Below are positions 13,645-25,900 of a DNA stretch of 64,000 nucleotides, piece by piece. Numbering within the stretch: the stretch's first letter is position 1; each line of letters starts with the position of its first letter. A model generated the notes under the pieces. It did no database searches. It was not told where the DNA came from and saw nothing but the letters and a program-made list of their open reading frames with translations. This stretch comes from Allacma fusca (Eukaryota > Arthropoda > Collembola > Symphypleona > Sminthuridae). The stretch covers positions 16,660,539 to 16,724,538 of the forward strand of contig OX359250.1 in assembly GCA_947179485.1 (NCBI GenBank), given 5' to 3'. A program made the translations under genes and the position numbers.

Positions 13645-13782
13645 TTTAAATTAACAGATCCCTCAGAAGTGGCCAGTAATGTAGAGAAGCTTTAAATTAC
13701 CAGATCCCTCAGAAGTGGCCAGTAATGTAGAGAAGCTTTAAATTAACAGATCCCTCAGAAGTGGCCAGTAATGTAGAGACTA
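13645..13782. repeat. 46-bp tandem repeat, three copies
   Basis: Three nearly identical units start at 13645, 13691 and 13737. Each contains CAGATCCCTCAGAAGTGGCC and AGTAATGTAGAGA. The last unit runs directly into ACTAG, the tip of the next Helitron-like repeat. Confidence 0.9.
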
Positions 13783-14330
13783 GTAATCGTCCATGTGAAG
13801 GTGGTAGCGTGACTGTAGAAATTAAAAGCCAAACGATTTACGAATCAAGCCCTGTCGTAGAGACTTGTTGTATGCCTAAATCGTGCGCGATTATATTAAG
13901 ATTAGCGCATTAAATAAACGGACAGGTGCTCGTTAAAAATAAGGAGTGATTTGCATGTCACCTTTTGAGCATTGTGTGAGGCCATTGAACTATGAAAGTG
14001 TGAAACTTTAAATAAACGGACAGAAAGTGCTCTTTAAAAATAAGGACTAGTAAAAGCCCTGTGCTTCACAGCGACGATTACTTGAAGAGGTGGTACTGTG
14101 ATTGTAGAAATTAAAAGCCAAACGGTTTACGAATCAAGCCCTGTCGTAGAGACTTGTTGTATGCCTAAATCGTGCTATATTAACATTAGCGCACGGAGCT
14201 ATAATAATTTAACATATAACTGCAGGATTCGGTCAGTAATATAAAGATAGAAGAGCATGGGCTGCATTCTAGGATTTCGAATGAAGTAACCAGTAGCCCA
14301 AATAATATTTCACCATGATGGAGGTAGATG
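13780..14330 (-). mobile_element. Helitron-like repeats B and C in head-to-tail tandem
   Basis: Repeat B runs from CTAG at 13780 to AATAAGGA at 14046. Read on the minus strand that is a TC start and a CTAG end, the Helitron termini. Repeat C starts immediately with CTAG (14047-14050) and the hairpin CTGTG-ctt-CACAG (14059-14071), followed by the same body (TGTAGAAATTAAAAGCC at ~14107) to at least 14200; the right limit is approximate. The 3' terminal string (CAGGGCTTTTACTAG on the minus strand) resembles the end of the helicase-bearing relic at 42912. No coding sequence is present. Confidence 0.6.
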
Positions 14331-14394
14331 GCGAGCACATACGAATTATACACGTAATTTAAGGAATTACTATACAAACAAACCCTTCTTGAAT

Positions 14395-15290
14395 TAGGGT
14401 TGGTCATATCGTTAACTTTTGAAATATCGTTAATATCGTTATCGTCCATAAATATTAACCCGATAACGGTATGCTAGAACGATAAAAACGATATAAAATA
14501 TAAATTGAAATAACAAGGAACTTAAGCAGTAAAAAGTATTCGATAAATATTTAATTGATTAAAAGTTACATAAGCAATAAAAATAAGTCGAAATTATGTT
14601 TCAGTTTCACTTATTCACTTTTCCAAATGATTGTTTAACCATTCCTTCTAGTACCCGGAGCAATTCAATTCTGAATTGGAAATTTTCGGTTCAGTTCAAT
14701 TCTGTTCAATTCAATTCACTGCTTTTTTGATTCAATTCAAGAAAGTGAATCGAATTATTCAATTCATAACTTTGAATTGAACGTTGTCCTTGAATTAAAG
14801 CTCAAACGCATAATTCTGCCCCGAATATTTTAGCAACAAACTAACCGTTTACAAACTCTCCAGATACTCCAAATAATGATTTGTTGCCGTATCTTAACTT
14901 ACTTCTGTTGTACGCTTGGAAAATACTGCTGTCGTTTTTAGAAAGCGTATTCTTTAAGTTTATCGGCGGAAACCGTTGTTTTCAATTTAGTTCAGAATTT
15001 TGAACTAAAATGAATTGAACTAGTTTTTACTGAACGGAATTGGGGGAAAAAACTGAACTGAATTGAACCATTAAGAACACTCCTTCCGTTTAAGATGACA
15101 CTTTCTAGGGCATGAAATGCGTCAGATGGCCCCAACATGCAATTTTTGACGATTAAACCTTCTTAGAACGATATTAAAATTGCACGATATATCGTGTGAA
15201 ATATACGAGAATTATCTTAGCATATCGTTCCTCCAAATTGAACGATATTAGCGATAATATCGTATCGTTATATCGGTATGACCAACCCTA
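14395..15290. mobile_element. hAT element 4 with ATATCGTTA words and a nested insert
   Basis: The left tip TAGGGTTGGTCATATCG and inverted right tip TAGGGTTGGTCATACCG match at 16 of 17 bases. The flanking 8-mers tcttgaat and tcttcaat differ at one base. The ends carry ATATCGTTA / AACGATA words. A nested segment at about 14653-15085 is full of GAATTGAA / TTCAATTC words facing inward from both sides and is probably another element of the same type, with unclear ends. No transposase was recognised. Confidence 0.8.
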
Positions 15291-15298
15291 TCTTCAAT

Positions 15299-16093
15299 AC
15301 AATTCAAGCATATTGACAAAAAAACTATTCATTGAACAATGAGCGAGCAAACAAAAGAGGAATCCTCAAGGGGGTGTACAAAATAGTCGTTACAGCATAT
15401 AATAACCGACTAATGTAACACGTGCAAGGTAACCATAATAATTATTTCCCATCCCCTCTTAGCTTACATAAGGGGACTGATTCATGATTTGATTCACCAG
15501 TTTTAGCAAATTTAGTGCCAGATTATCTAAAATTTACTACATTCACGTTCGTTGTTAATTTTTGAGGTAACAGTTAATTAGACTGTGTTGTTTATTCATC
15601 TTTGTATTCGCATCCTATTGTTTTCAAAAACCCATTCAATAAGACTATGTTGAGAAATTTAGAATTATATGATGGGACATTTGTCAAGGTAGGAGATATT
15701 ATGTTCGAGGAACACAATTCAAGAAGATGCACAGGAAAAGGAATTTGCGATGTTGGGATTTATTTATGGAAGACCTGGACTGCTATAGAAAATTTCAAAT
15801 AACCGTTCTCATTTTCATGAAATACCAATAGTTCACGGCAAAATTTGAGGATAATCTTTAAAACCATGTAAGGCAAGATTATGAATTATTTCAAATGGTT
15901 GTCATCAGGAACAAAACGTTATCGTTTTATCTAACCTTTTTATTAAATAATTTGAAAAAAGTATAGTTTGCGACTAAGAAAGAAGTATCAAATAATATTT
16001 ATTTCTTAAATTTTAAAATTATTCATTCTTTGTAGAGATTTAAACAGTTTTTTAAAGCTAATATATTTAACCTAAATCGAATGGTCTCAAAAG
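15299..16093. other. Intergenic with one weak coding relic
   Basis: Apart from the candidate at 15602-15802 I see only AT-rich, non-coding DNA. Confidence 0.45.
15602..15802 (+). pseudogene. Unassigned small ORF, faintly like mitochondrial ribosomal protein L27
   Basis: A 66-codon frame whose middle reads LYDGTFVKVGDIM, followed by spaced Arg, Gly and VGI residues. The pattern D-G-x-x-V-x-x-G-x-I is the segment that precedes the conserved Gly-rich part of bL27 in mitochondrial versions, but the diagnostic HPG motif is absent. The frame stops soon after, with no further exon visible. The start triplet used by the frame is not ATG (first internal Met at 15647). It may be an exon, a pseudogene fragment or chance. 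Confidence 0.2.
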
Positions 16094-16095
16094 TA

Positions 16096-16457
16096 TATCG
16101 TCGCTGAAGAGGCAAAATGGAATACATGCATTTTCGATTAAAATCAAAATGGTCTACATGCAGTTTTACTAAATGCAAAATGGAATAGATGCATCAAGTT
16201 TTAAAAGCAAAATGGACTAAGTGCAATTTCGTCTAAAAGCAAAATGGTCTACTTACAATTTCGCTTTAAAGCAGAATTGCCATTAAGTATACACGCATGT
16301 AGACCATTTTGCTTTTAGTGAAAACTGCATGTAGTTCATTTTGCTCTCAGGAAAGCTTGCAACTATTCCGTTTTGCCTTTAAGGAAAAAGGCATGTAGAC
16401 CATTTTGCTTCTAGTTGAAATTGCACTTAGTCCATTTTGCCTCTTCAGTGACGATAT
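16096..16457. mobile_element. Foldback element A built from ~31-bp units
   Basis: The ends ATATCGTCGCTGAAGAGGC and, inverted, ATATCGTCACTGAAGAGGC bound a 362-bp imperfect palindrome. Each arm is about five diverged tandem units of ~31 bp, each opening with GCAAAATGG, then (T/A)CTA or AATA, then a TGCA word. The arms point inward and meet near 16270, so a transcript would fold into a long hairpin. I know no named family with this design. Confidence 0.7.
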
Positions 16458-17307
16458 CGTCGGTGAAGAGGCAAAATGATCTAGGTGCACGATCGATTAG
16501 AATCAAAATGATCTACTTGCAGTTTCACTAAAGGCAAAATGATCTACTTGCATTGAATTTTAAAAGCAAAATGATCTAAATGCAGCTTTTCCTAAAAGCA
16601 AAATGATCTGGATACAAATTATAATAAAAACAATATAAGTAAACACATTCTAATGCCGGTGTACAAAAATGCGAGGTATTCAAAATCTTTTATATATGCA
16701 TTTAATTCCCCAATGCCTCCATTTCTTTCTTTCAGTACCATTGAAAAAAAAATGTTGTCAATTATGATTTAACTTTTGAAAATGATTCCGAATGTTATGA
16801 TAATGGTGATGATCGTAAAATACGATTTGAAGAAACTCCACGTTGAGAATTATTAAAGGGAAAACCAATTCAATGTGCACACTAACACATGAGCTTACTG
16901 TGATTTTGATTCGTCTTTTAATTCGTCGATTTTAAAATAAATGAATGTTGCAGTTTTCGAAACTAAAAATGTATTAGATGCAATAAGTGAAATTAACTTC
17001 AGTTGCTGGAATGATCCTTAGTAATAGCAAACCCTTCAGAGAATATTAACCCACAACCCTAGGTCAATTACAGTCATGGTTAGCCCTTATAAGCCACGTG
17101 TCCTCCTTACAGATGCTAGTTTTCTCACAAAAAAAAATAGACCAGCACTTAGATCATTTTGCTTTTAAGGAAAATTGTATGTAGATCAGTTTGCTTTTAA
17201 AGAGGCTTGCACCCAGTTCATTTTGCCTTTAGGGAAAAAGTTATGTAGATCATTTTGATTCTAATCGATTATGCACCTAGATCATTTTGCCTCTTCACCG
17301 ACGATAT
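16454..17307. mobile_element. Foldback element B, sister of element A
   Basis: The ends ATATCGTCGGTGAAGAGGC and their exact inverse bound 854 bp. The arms repeat AAGCAAAATGATCTA units (GATCTA here, GGTCTA in element A) over about 160 bases at each side. Between them lie ~500 bases of unrelated AT-rich sequence. It shares the four bases ATAT with element A at the junction, as if both used the same target word. No protein is encoded. Confidence 0.7.
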
Positions 17308-18190
17308 GTTCTTTCATACTTTCGATATAATATTATTGTTCCTACAAATGTACTTTCATGTACTTATTGACACACGCATTTTCTACAGTCTGTCAATTTC
17401 GCTTTGAATTAAATTCGAGTACCACTTTGGGCACGCATATTCAATAATTACCCTAATAAAAACTTAAATACTATAATTCAGGAATAGTAAATTGAAATTG
17501 CTTCATTGTTCGTAACATGTAGATCCTCATATTTGCGTTTCCAATTGACTGGTCAATATGTGAACACCATTCCACTTGACTGTTTATGTGAATTCCAAGT
17601 AGTTTAACATTACTAACGCGCGAGATTTATTTTTAAGTCTATATTTGATATTTGTTTGTTTCAACATATCGAGGCTACAAGGGTTTTACCGTGTTTTAAA
17701 AAAACCGGAACAAATACTTGTACCGAAGGATGTTACGGCTTTTATTGAACAAACTTCAAAATTTGTTTTCCATAAGTAGCAAACAAAAATGTATGTGTCA
17801 AGTACTCTTTTCTGACATAGAATGGTAGTTCCTTTTCGCTTAAAAAAAGTTTTAGGCGTTTTTCATGGACGATCCTTTGACTCTTTTTATTACATTTTTT
17901 CAAAGCCCTCGAATTTTGGAACTCCTTTGGTATAAAATTGCTGTTTTCAGAAATCCGTCCCCCAAAAAGTGGAGGGAGCTTGCATTAAATGACGTACCGG
18001 GGTTATGTGATTTGAGAATTCAAATTACCCCGATGCCTTGTTGCTATTCCCGGGTAGAATCTAGTGTAGTAATGTACGAAAATGCTAGATTGTCATACTT
18101 AAATACCTTCAAGTTCTCCTCACCACACATGTAAGGAACCTCTTCTTAAGGGTTTCAAATTACCCTTACATGATAATGTTATACAGACAT
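17308..18190. other. Intergenic, no gene seen
   Basis: AT-rich sequence without a recognisable coding region. An 89-codon open frame at 17865-18134 shows no domain. Confidence 0.45.
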
Positions 18191-18198
18191 ATCCAGCC

Positions 18199-19405
18199 TA
18201 GTGCCCCGCATGGGTACAAAAATGTTGTACCTGGACCTGAACCTGTACCTGAATCATGGGTACATGGAATTTTCGAACCTGTACCCGTACCTATACCTGA
18301 ATACCTGGGTACAATTTTCCTGAACCTGTACCTGTACTCAAAGTAAATCAGGCGTACCTGTACCTGAAAAGTACCTGTACCCAAAAAGTACCCAAAAAAG
18401 TACCTGTACCCGGGTATATTTTAAAAGTACCTGAACCTACCCGGGTATTTTCGATTGCACTAACTTAGAGGATTACAAATTATATTACACTAAATAAAAA
18501 ATCAAAATATTTGCGACCAAGACTATAACTTTGACTTGACTTATAATTAATGACTTAAATGTATTTATTATATTAGATTCATTTTTATTTTTTATTCTTC
18601 GAAAGCATGACCAAGCCCTGGAATTATCAGTAGTTATAAATGATTACAAAAAGGTTACAAAAGGTAACAGGTAGCAAAATCGAATATATGAATAAGTTCA
18701 ATCCAGCAATACAATTGCAGTGTAATATTTTCTAAACGTTCAATAATACGGAGAAACTAAACGATTAAGAATTTGTTATGCAACCTGCAATTGCTTTCGC
18801 AATGGAAGACATTTTTTTAGATTGAAACTCAGCCAAGCTTTGAGACAAAAACATTTCCTACCGTATCTACACTCTTATATAAGCGTTTATGCGTCAGAGA
18901 ATCTGGGCGATAGGAGAAGGCTTGCGCTATCCGTACTCCAGTTCCAGGAACTGCTAAAAAATCTCTGGTAATTCCAGCTAATGCTGGTTAACTAACCACG
19001 TGTTCCGTGAAATCAGTTTTCATGACTGAGTTTATACGTATACATTTTAATGTAACATGTTTCATGGTCAAAAATTCGGATGAGTTTTTAAAGCTCAACA
19101 ACACCTGTTCAGGCGTTACTTCGAAATTATTATTAACTGAGAAGTACCTGAAAGTTCCGGTATTTTACATTCAGGTTCAGGTATTTACCCAGTGCGTACC
19201 CGTACCTGATGGGTTTATACCCAAAATATTGGTTTTTGAACCTGTACCCATACCTGAACCTGAACCTCAATTTTCAGGTATCTAACGACTGAACCTGAAC
19301 CTGTACCCAAATTGGATGGGTACAAAAAGTGTGTACCTGATACGTACCTGTACCTGAACCTGTACCCAAATACCCGGGTAAAACCTGTACCCATGAGGGG
19401 CACTA
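18199..19405 (-). mobile_element. hAT element 2, inverted relative of element 1
   Basis: The termini TAGTGCCCCGCATGGGTACA and, inverted, TAGTGCCCCTCATGGGTACA are flanked by a perfect 8-bp duplication atccagcc (18191-18198, 19406-19413). Subterminal arrays of GTACCTGAACCTG / GTACCCGGGTA words and a decayed transposase tail mirror element 1 in reverse. At 1207 bp against 1192 bp the two are the same family. The different target duplications show independent insertions rather than an inverted duplication of the locus. Confidence 0.9.
18902..18972 (-). pseudogene. hAT transposase C-terminal remnant in element 2
   Basis: The reverse strand reads TRDFLAVPGTGVRIAQAFS, the counterpart of the remnant in element 1. 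TRDFLAVP is closer to the family pattern here, while the ERAFS core has drifted to AQAFS. Confidence 0.65.
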
Positions 19406-19413
19406 ATCCAGCC

Positions 19414-19680
19414 TTAGAAGGCTAGACTTCAATGAAGGCTTCATTGAAGGGTGAAGATCAATTTTCCAGAGAGTTGGGAAGGGAAGGCAGGTTGATTGAA
19501 TTAATTCGGGAAGGTTGAATAAAGGCTTCCTAATATTAACAGAAAACGGTAGGCGAAGGAAAGACGTCTGTAAAGTAAGTAGAGTAAGTAATGGTGGTCA
19601 GCCCGGTCTGAATTGACAGACCCCGTCTTACCAGTGGTAAAGGGGTCTGAATTGACCAGGACTATTTACCATTGCAGTAA
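19414..19680. other. Short intergenic stretch
   Basis: No gene; the DNA leads into the following minisatellite. Confidence 0.5.
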
Positions 19681-19978
19681 AAATAGAGATAATCCCTTTC
19701 ACTTTGACTAATCCTTTAGAAATAGAGGTAATCCCTTTCACTTTGGTTATTCCTTTAGGAATAGAGATAATCCCTTTCACTTTGGTTATTCCTTTAAAAA
19801 CAGAAATAATCCCCTTTACGTTTGTCGATCCTTAAAAATAGAGATACTCAACTTCACTTTGACTAATCCTTTAAGAGTAGGGGTAATTCCTTTCACTTTG
19901 GTTATTCCCTTAAAAACAAAAGGAATTCCTTTTACTTTTGTTAATCTAAAAAAAGTGGTAATCAATTTCACCTTCTGT
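19681..19978. repeat. ~40-bp minisatellite (AATAGAGATAATCCCTTTCA type)
   Basis: About seven diverged units start near 19681, 19720, 19760 and onward. Each combines AATAGAGATAATCCC, TTTCACTTTG and a TATTCCTTTA-like end. Confidence 0.85.
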
Positions 19979-20194
19979 CCAATGTCTGTTAGCACGCAAT
20001 CACGTTTAGTATATATTCACTTGGCAGGTTCTTTTAACTTTACACAATTACCAGTATTTCTTTTGTTATTCATATATTTTGGATTTAAGTTTAAATTTGT
20101 TATTTTTGTAGACATTTTATATTCATGCTACTTCTTAAATTTAATTTTTTGAAGACTAATTTATATTGCTTCACATTTTCTCCATTCTAAATAA

Positions 20195-21460
20195 TATATA
20201 ACTAATTATAAAAAAGAAATAAAGCATAAGTACAAAATAAATAATGAACAACAAATAAACACAGAATAAAATAAATAAAGCATAACTAAAAAATAAATAA
20301 CGAACAAGTACACACCAGATAAAAGAAATAAAAAGTAGTCACAGAATAAAATACAAGCAGATTAAAATAAATAAAAAAAGAATAAAAGAAATATAAAATA
20401 GTTAAAAAATAAAACAAACACAGAATGAAAGAAACAAAAAATAGTTAAAGAATAAAACAAACACAGAATGAAAAAATATAAAATAGTTAAAAAATAAAAC
20501 GTAAACACAGGATAAAAGAAATAAAAAATAGTTACAGAATAAAATACAGACACAATAAAATAAATAAAGAATAGTTAAAGAATAAAACAGAATAAACGAA
20601 ATAAAAATAGTTAAAGAATAAAACATAAACACAGAATAAAGGAAATAAAAAATAGTTAAAGAATAAAACATAAACACAGAATAAAAGAAATAAAAAACAG
20701 TTAAAGAATAAAACATAAATACAATAAAATAAATAAACAATAGTTAAAGAATAAAACATAGACGCAGAATAAAATAAATAACAAACAACTAAAGAATAAA
20801 ACATATACACAGAATAAAAATAAGTAAAAGCAAGTTACCGAATTAAAAAAACGATAAAATAAATAAAATATAGTTAAACAATAATACATAAACGTAAAAT
20901 AAAAAAATAAAAAATAATTAAAGAATAAAACATAAACACAGAATAAAAGAAATTAAATATAGTTAAAGAATAATACATAAACGCAAAATAAAAGAAATAA
21001 AAAATAGTAACAGAATAAAACATAAATAAAATAAAAGAAATAAAAAATAGTAACAGAATAAAACATAAATAAAATAAAAGAAATAAAAAATAGTAACAGA
21101 ATAAAACATAAACAAAATAAAAGAAATAAAAAATAGTAACAGAATAAAACATAAACAAAATAAAAGAAATAACAAATAGTTACAGAATAAAACATAAACA
21201 AAAGAAAAGAAATAAAAAATAGTTACAGAATAAAACAAACAAAATAAAAGAAATAAAAAACAGTTAAAGAATAAAATATACATACGAAATTAAAATTAGT
21301 TAAACTGAAGTCTGGAAATAAAATAAAAATACGGAATAAAAAGTTCTTCAAAACCAAATAAAAGTACAGAATGAAAAGTAAGTGAAAATAAAATATAAAT
21401 ACAGAATAAAAACTAAGTGCAAATCAAAAACTGTAAGTACATTAAACAAATAAAAACAAT
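20195..21460. repeat. A-rich minisatellite, ~42-47-bp unit
   Basis: A long array with many units of AAAAGAAATAAAAAATAGTT, followed by ACAGAATAAAACATAAACA. The reverse strand therefore has several overlapping open frames rich in Phe/Tyr/Leu; these are products of the repeat, not genes. The units are most homogeneous at 20990-21260. Confidence 0.9.
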
Positions 21461-21499
21461 AATTATGAAATAACCAAATAAATTAGAAATTAGAGTAGA

Positions 21500-21880
21500 A
21501 TTCAAATGTTTCATTCTATTTAAATTGTATTTTTTTGTTAGTTTATTTTAATACATTTTCTACTGTTTTTAAATCTTATTGTGTTTTTTATTTATATATT
21601 TTCTTAATTGTTTTTAATTCCGCATTATTGTTTTTATCGTTACCTATTTTTATTTCTTTGTTATTCTATATTCATGTTTTATTTCATTCTGTTCTATGCT
21701 AATGTTTTGTTCACTATATTTTTTTTATTTATTTCAGTGGTGCTTATTTGCTACTCATTATTCCCTTTTATTCTGCTTATTTTTAATTCGGTATTCCCTT
21801 TTATTCTGCTTATTTGTTATTCGGTATTCAGTTTTAGTCTGCTTATTTATTTGTCGTTATTTCTTTTCATTCTGTTTTTA
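21500..21880. repeat. T-rich low-complexity repeat
   Basis: T-rich sequence with loose ~33-bp periodicity around TTTTATTCTGCTTATTTTT at 21760-21860. It sits next to the A-rich array and is of opposite strand bias. Confidence 0.7.
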
Positions 21881-22990
21881 ACAACCTTGAATTCAAACTT
21901 TGGTTTGAAACGACACTTCACATTTGGAATTCTATATTGGGTTTAAAAAGAAAGGATTTGATTTCAACTGACTCCCAAAGCTAAACTCCAAACATCTATT
22001 TCGATGGAATCTGAAACCCGTGAAACTTCTAAGCAGCTAACAAACATTGCAGATTCGCCAGTGAATTCTTCTCTAAGACATGTCAAACATATGTATGCAA
22101 AAACATTTAAAGAAAATCAAAGTTGAGAAAACTGACACGACCCTTTCAGAATATCCTATATTTACTGAAGATCAAAACGGGGTATCTATAAGTTTATAAT
22201 CAAAGTAACCAAAGCAATGGTTAAACACCGCTGCAGCACTATAAAATTCCTCAGTGAAAACAATATGGTTCAATACAACAGCATTGATGCATATTTTGTA
22301 GCTTATAAACAAATGGCTTAACATTGTGAATATTGCGGGGCAGCTTGGGGAATGCTTTGCCAAATCTGAAGACCTGGTTCAGTGCATGTGGTAATAAAAA
22401 CCTTTGCCTATCAAGCCAACAATAGAGGAGAACGATCAACACTGACCATCGAAAAGGAAACTAACTGCATAATTTTTCCCAGCTTAAATGGTAAGAAGGT
22501 ACAAATGATGATAATAATTACTAGTAGTAGTAATATTATGAATGCGGAAAATTTACTAAGCTTGTATTTTTGACATGTAGCTCTTCATAGATTCTTCGAC
22601 ATGCTCAAAACTAATTTATTCGTACTTTAACAAAGTTCCGACAAACTCTGCAGTTGCATTTTAAAATGGTTACTGCTATTTTTTAAAATTTACCATGTAT
22701 TCCAAAAAATAGTCCCTTAAATTTCTGCAGTGCTTGCAAGAAGAGATTTATTCAATCCCATAATTCGCATTATCAAGCAAACTGTTGTTTACATCCTAAC
22801 CGCCCTGCAACACCCAATGGGCGTAAGCGATCATTAAAGTAATTTTTGACTCCAGTTACTACAAAGGCAAGGGAAAGATATTAGTTATTCACTGTTTGAT
22901 TTTTTGTGAATGCAATTTAAGTATTCGTTTAAATATTGTGAGTAAACTTCTTGGATTGACGTTCTGGACCTTGCAGCTACTTTGTAAGTT
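21881..22990. other. Intergenic, no supported gene
   Basis: On the minus strand, overlapping frames at 22172-22442 give phrases such as FRFGKAFPKLPRNIHN and FTEEFYSAAAVFNHCFGYF that look less random than their surroundings. They are broken between frames, and I cannot assign a family. Confidence 0.35.
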
Positions 22991-22994
22991 TCCA

Positions 22995-25900
22995 TGCTCC
23001 ATCAGTTCTGAGTATTGACATTGTTTATGATTTGAATGATGAACTCTATGCCAACATACCACTTGACGATTTCACTCCCATTAATACAAAGGTCTCGGAA
23101 ACTGTCCTAAAGATGGATGACAGCAATAATGGTATGTTTTTTCACTGTGGATATGAACTTCTTTGTGATAATGGAGTCTGTTCGCGCCCACCAGCCCGTC
23201 GTTTAGCATGTCCCTGTAAACACCCTATTATGAGAACCCCGAGTTATTTAGCAGGAACTTGTGTGACAATTGTACAGTGCCTTCACCAATGCGTGAGTGT
23301 GTGAGCGGTAGCTATCGAGTCCCTGTTATTAACTCTGAGTGTGATAATACCTTTAACGATGACTGTATGCAAGACCAGATTTACTAACATCAAGATATGC
23401 GATCTGTAGTACGTGAAAATAATAGTAATGAAATGGTGAGCCAAAGTCGTCAAATGGGTCATGATAGAGGGTACGTACAAATTCATTAATGATTTTTACC
23501 TATTCAGCAGGTGTAATTTGCGTAATTTAGAGTTTGCAAATATGGAAGGAAATAATGTGCACATGTCTGAAAGCCACGGTCATATATAATGATGGTTTAT
23601 TTTTGTAAATAATGTAATATGAGGACTATAATACATGCGAATTTAAAAAATCATAAAACTACTTGTTCATATTGTTCAAATTGCAAATTGGGATAAAGCA
23701 CATACGAATAATATGTTTTACACTGTACCCTTGTAACGGTTATATGGTAGACAGTGTACATTGCACAAACTAGAGACCCGATGTATTTTATTAACTGCAT
23801 AAAATCACAATTAAATCAATAAATTAATTCCGATACGGATTATTTCCGAGATAAAAATAATTATTCATTTGCAGTGCATATTTAAAATATTCGATCCAGA
23901 GTGCGTAAAAAGTTGTAACAAAAGGTTATCATCATTTCCACTCATTGCACTACATAGAGATTCCATTAAATATACTCTTAATATCGGAGTAGAAAACTTA
24001 GTCAATATGAATGATGAGTACTACCAACACGACTTGTATTGTGTTTCATTCCAATTTTAGATACCGAAATAATTAAATTTCATCCACTTCATTAGTGTTT
24101 ATATTTACCATTACCATACTTACTAGTTTGGAATGAAAAGGGTATATTTATTAATGTTAACAATATTCGTGAAGCTAATAACACGGAGATACTTATTGAA
24201 ATACAGGTATTATTTATAAACGAAAGGGACTTAAACGCATGCTGTCTATTTGTGGTGGTGGCTGGCGTAAACTATTCTCAATACAAAGCGTAAAAATAAA
24301 ACTAGGTGGTAAACTAGTGGGAAAACACCATGAACATTGAACACATACCAAAAGTTTGAAAAGCTTATTCACAATATTTCATAAAATTTCTTTCGATTTA
24401 TTGGTACAGGAATTTACAGGTGAATATTCTTTACTGGAGAAATTAAAATAAAACAAGTTATCTAAAAAACAGAGAATTTTGGTAAAAGAACATGATTTAC
24501 ATCGTAAAATAATAAAACCGTGACTCAGGTAGTCAGAACTCTAAAAATAAGTACAATGTGAAAACAATCAGACAGTGCTTTAAAAAGGATGTACGCTTGC
24601 ACTATTTTTTATTCTTATAATTAAACAGAATACGGATGAAAATATAGTTGACCCAAATTCGTTTGTGTTACCTAGTCAATTATACTTCACTCGAACTATT
24701 ATGTGCACCAAAATTCAATAGTTGATTAATAATCCTGGCCAAAAAATAAACATGCAACACTTATGTAAAAACAGTTTTAAGTGTTTGCCTCCAATGAAAC
24801 TTTATAAATGCTTTTAGAAAGATGTGATGAAATATGTGCACTGGAAACGAGTTTCACGTATGACCAAAAACGCCTTCATTTCATTTATTTCTTTTAACTG
24901 TATTGTCCCAGCTCATTTTATATATTTACTTGGGTTATGAGCCCAAAATAGTTCCTTAAGTCCAACGTAGATGGGCATCACTAATCGGCAGATTTTTGAA
25001 TGCGTGTGATCAACATGAATTTCAATTATATTACTTTCAATGTTAGATGGTGATAAGTAATACTCGCACATACATACACCATATAGTTATCTATACATTT
25101 GTATAGATCCTTATGGTAAAGTTGAGCATAACATCACACTCAATCTGATGCTTAAAATATAATGGTTTCTTTCTTTATAGATTTATTACCATTCTCAAAC
25201 TCTTAGTGACAAAACCAAGATATGGAATCTTAAATATCCATTTTATGAGAAAATTGTTGAAATAGGACGATTGATCTGTTTTTCTATGATGATGAAATTG
25301 ATCCAGGGGGAAAGATGGTTGGGTTTGTATAGACCATCACAACCATATTACATTCTTGTGTATTGTGTATGTACGTAGCTCATAGGTCATTCGGGCTAGA
25401 TGGTGTTCGAATATACTAGTAGTTGTACAGAATTTTAGCGAACATGACAATCATCCTATGGTTTATAATTTAAACCATGAATTGATTGAGAATATTTTTG
25501 TAGTACCCTTTGTCAGTTAAATGTTTATATCAGTTGTGATTAACAAAATATTCGCAGTCATTGACAGTCTGTGACTTTAAACATCATCACCAGGTAAGTT
25601 TCGGATATGCTAGTAGTTGACGGGGCTGACTTTATGGCTACCAATATAGAATTTAGATCTGATTTCACAGCATGTCCTTTTGCCCAGGAAGAGAGTTTTC
25701 CTTTTCTGAACATCTGAAGCTTTTATAAAACCATCAAATCGTAGAGATTTAGACAAATGTGAAATACCACCTATTGATTCATTTTAATTCAAACTAAATG
25801 TTAAGCATATTATACCGGATGATTATGAACACGCAAAAGTTGGTTGGGGAAAATTAGCAATTCAGAAAATGTGCGAGTATTGCAACTTTTACGGACAGCT

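Noticed and set aside
10641-19405. Large inverted duplication of the locus
   Set aside because: The inverted similarity is confined to two transposons with different target duplications; the DNA between them is not palindromic.
20362-21283. Overlapping minus-strand open frames rich in Phe, Tyr and Leu, looking like membrane proteins
   Set aside because: They are direct translations of the A-rich minisatellite in several phases; no start context, no domain, and the same pattern appears in every frame.
19681-21460. CRISPR-like array
   Set aside because: The repeats are contiguous and diverged with no unique spacers, and the window is eukaryotic.
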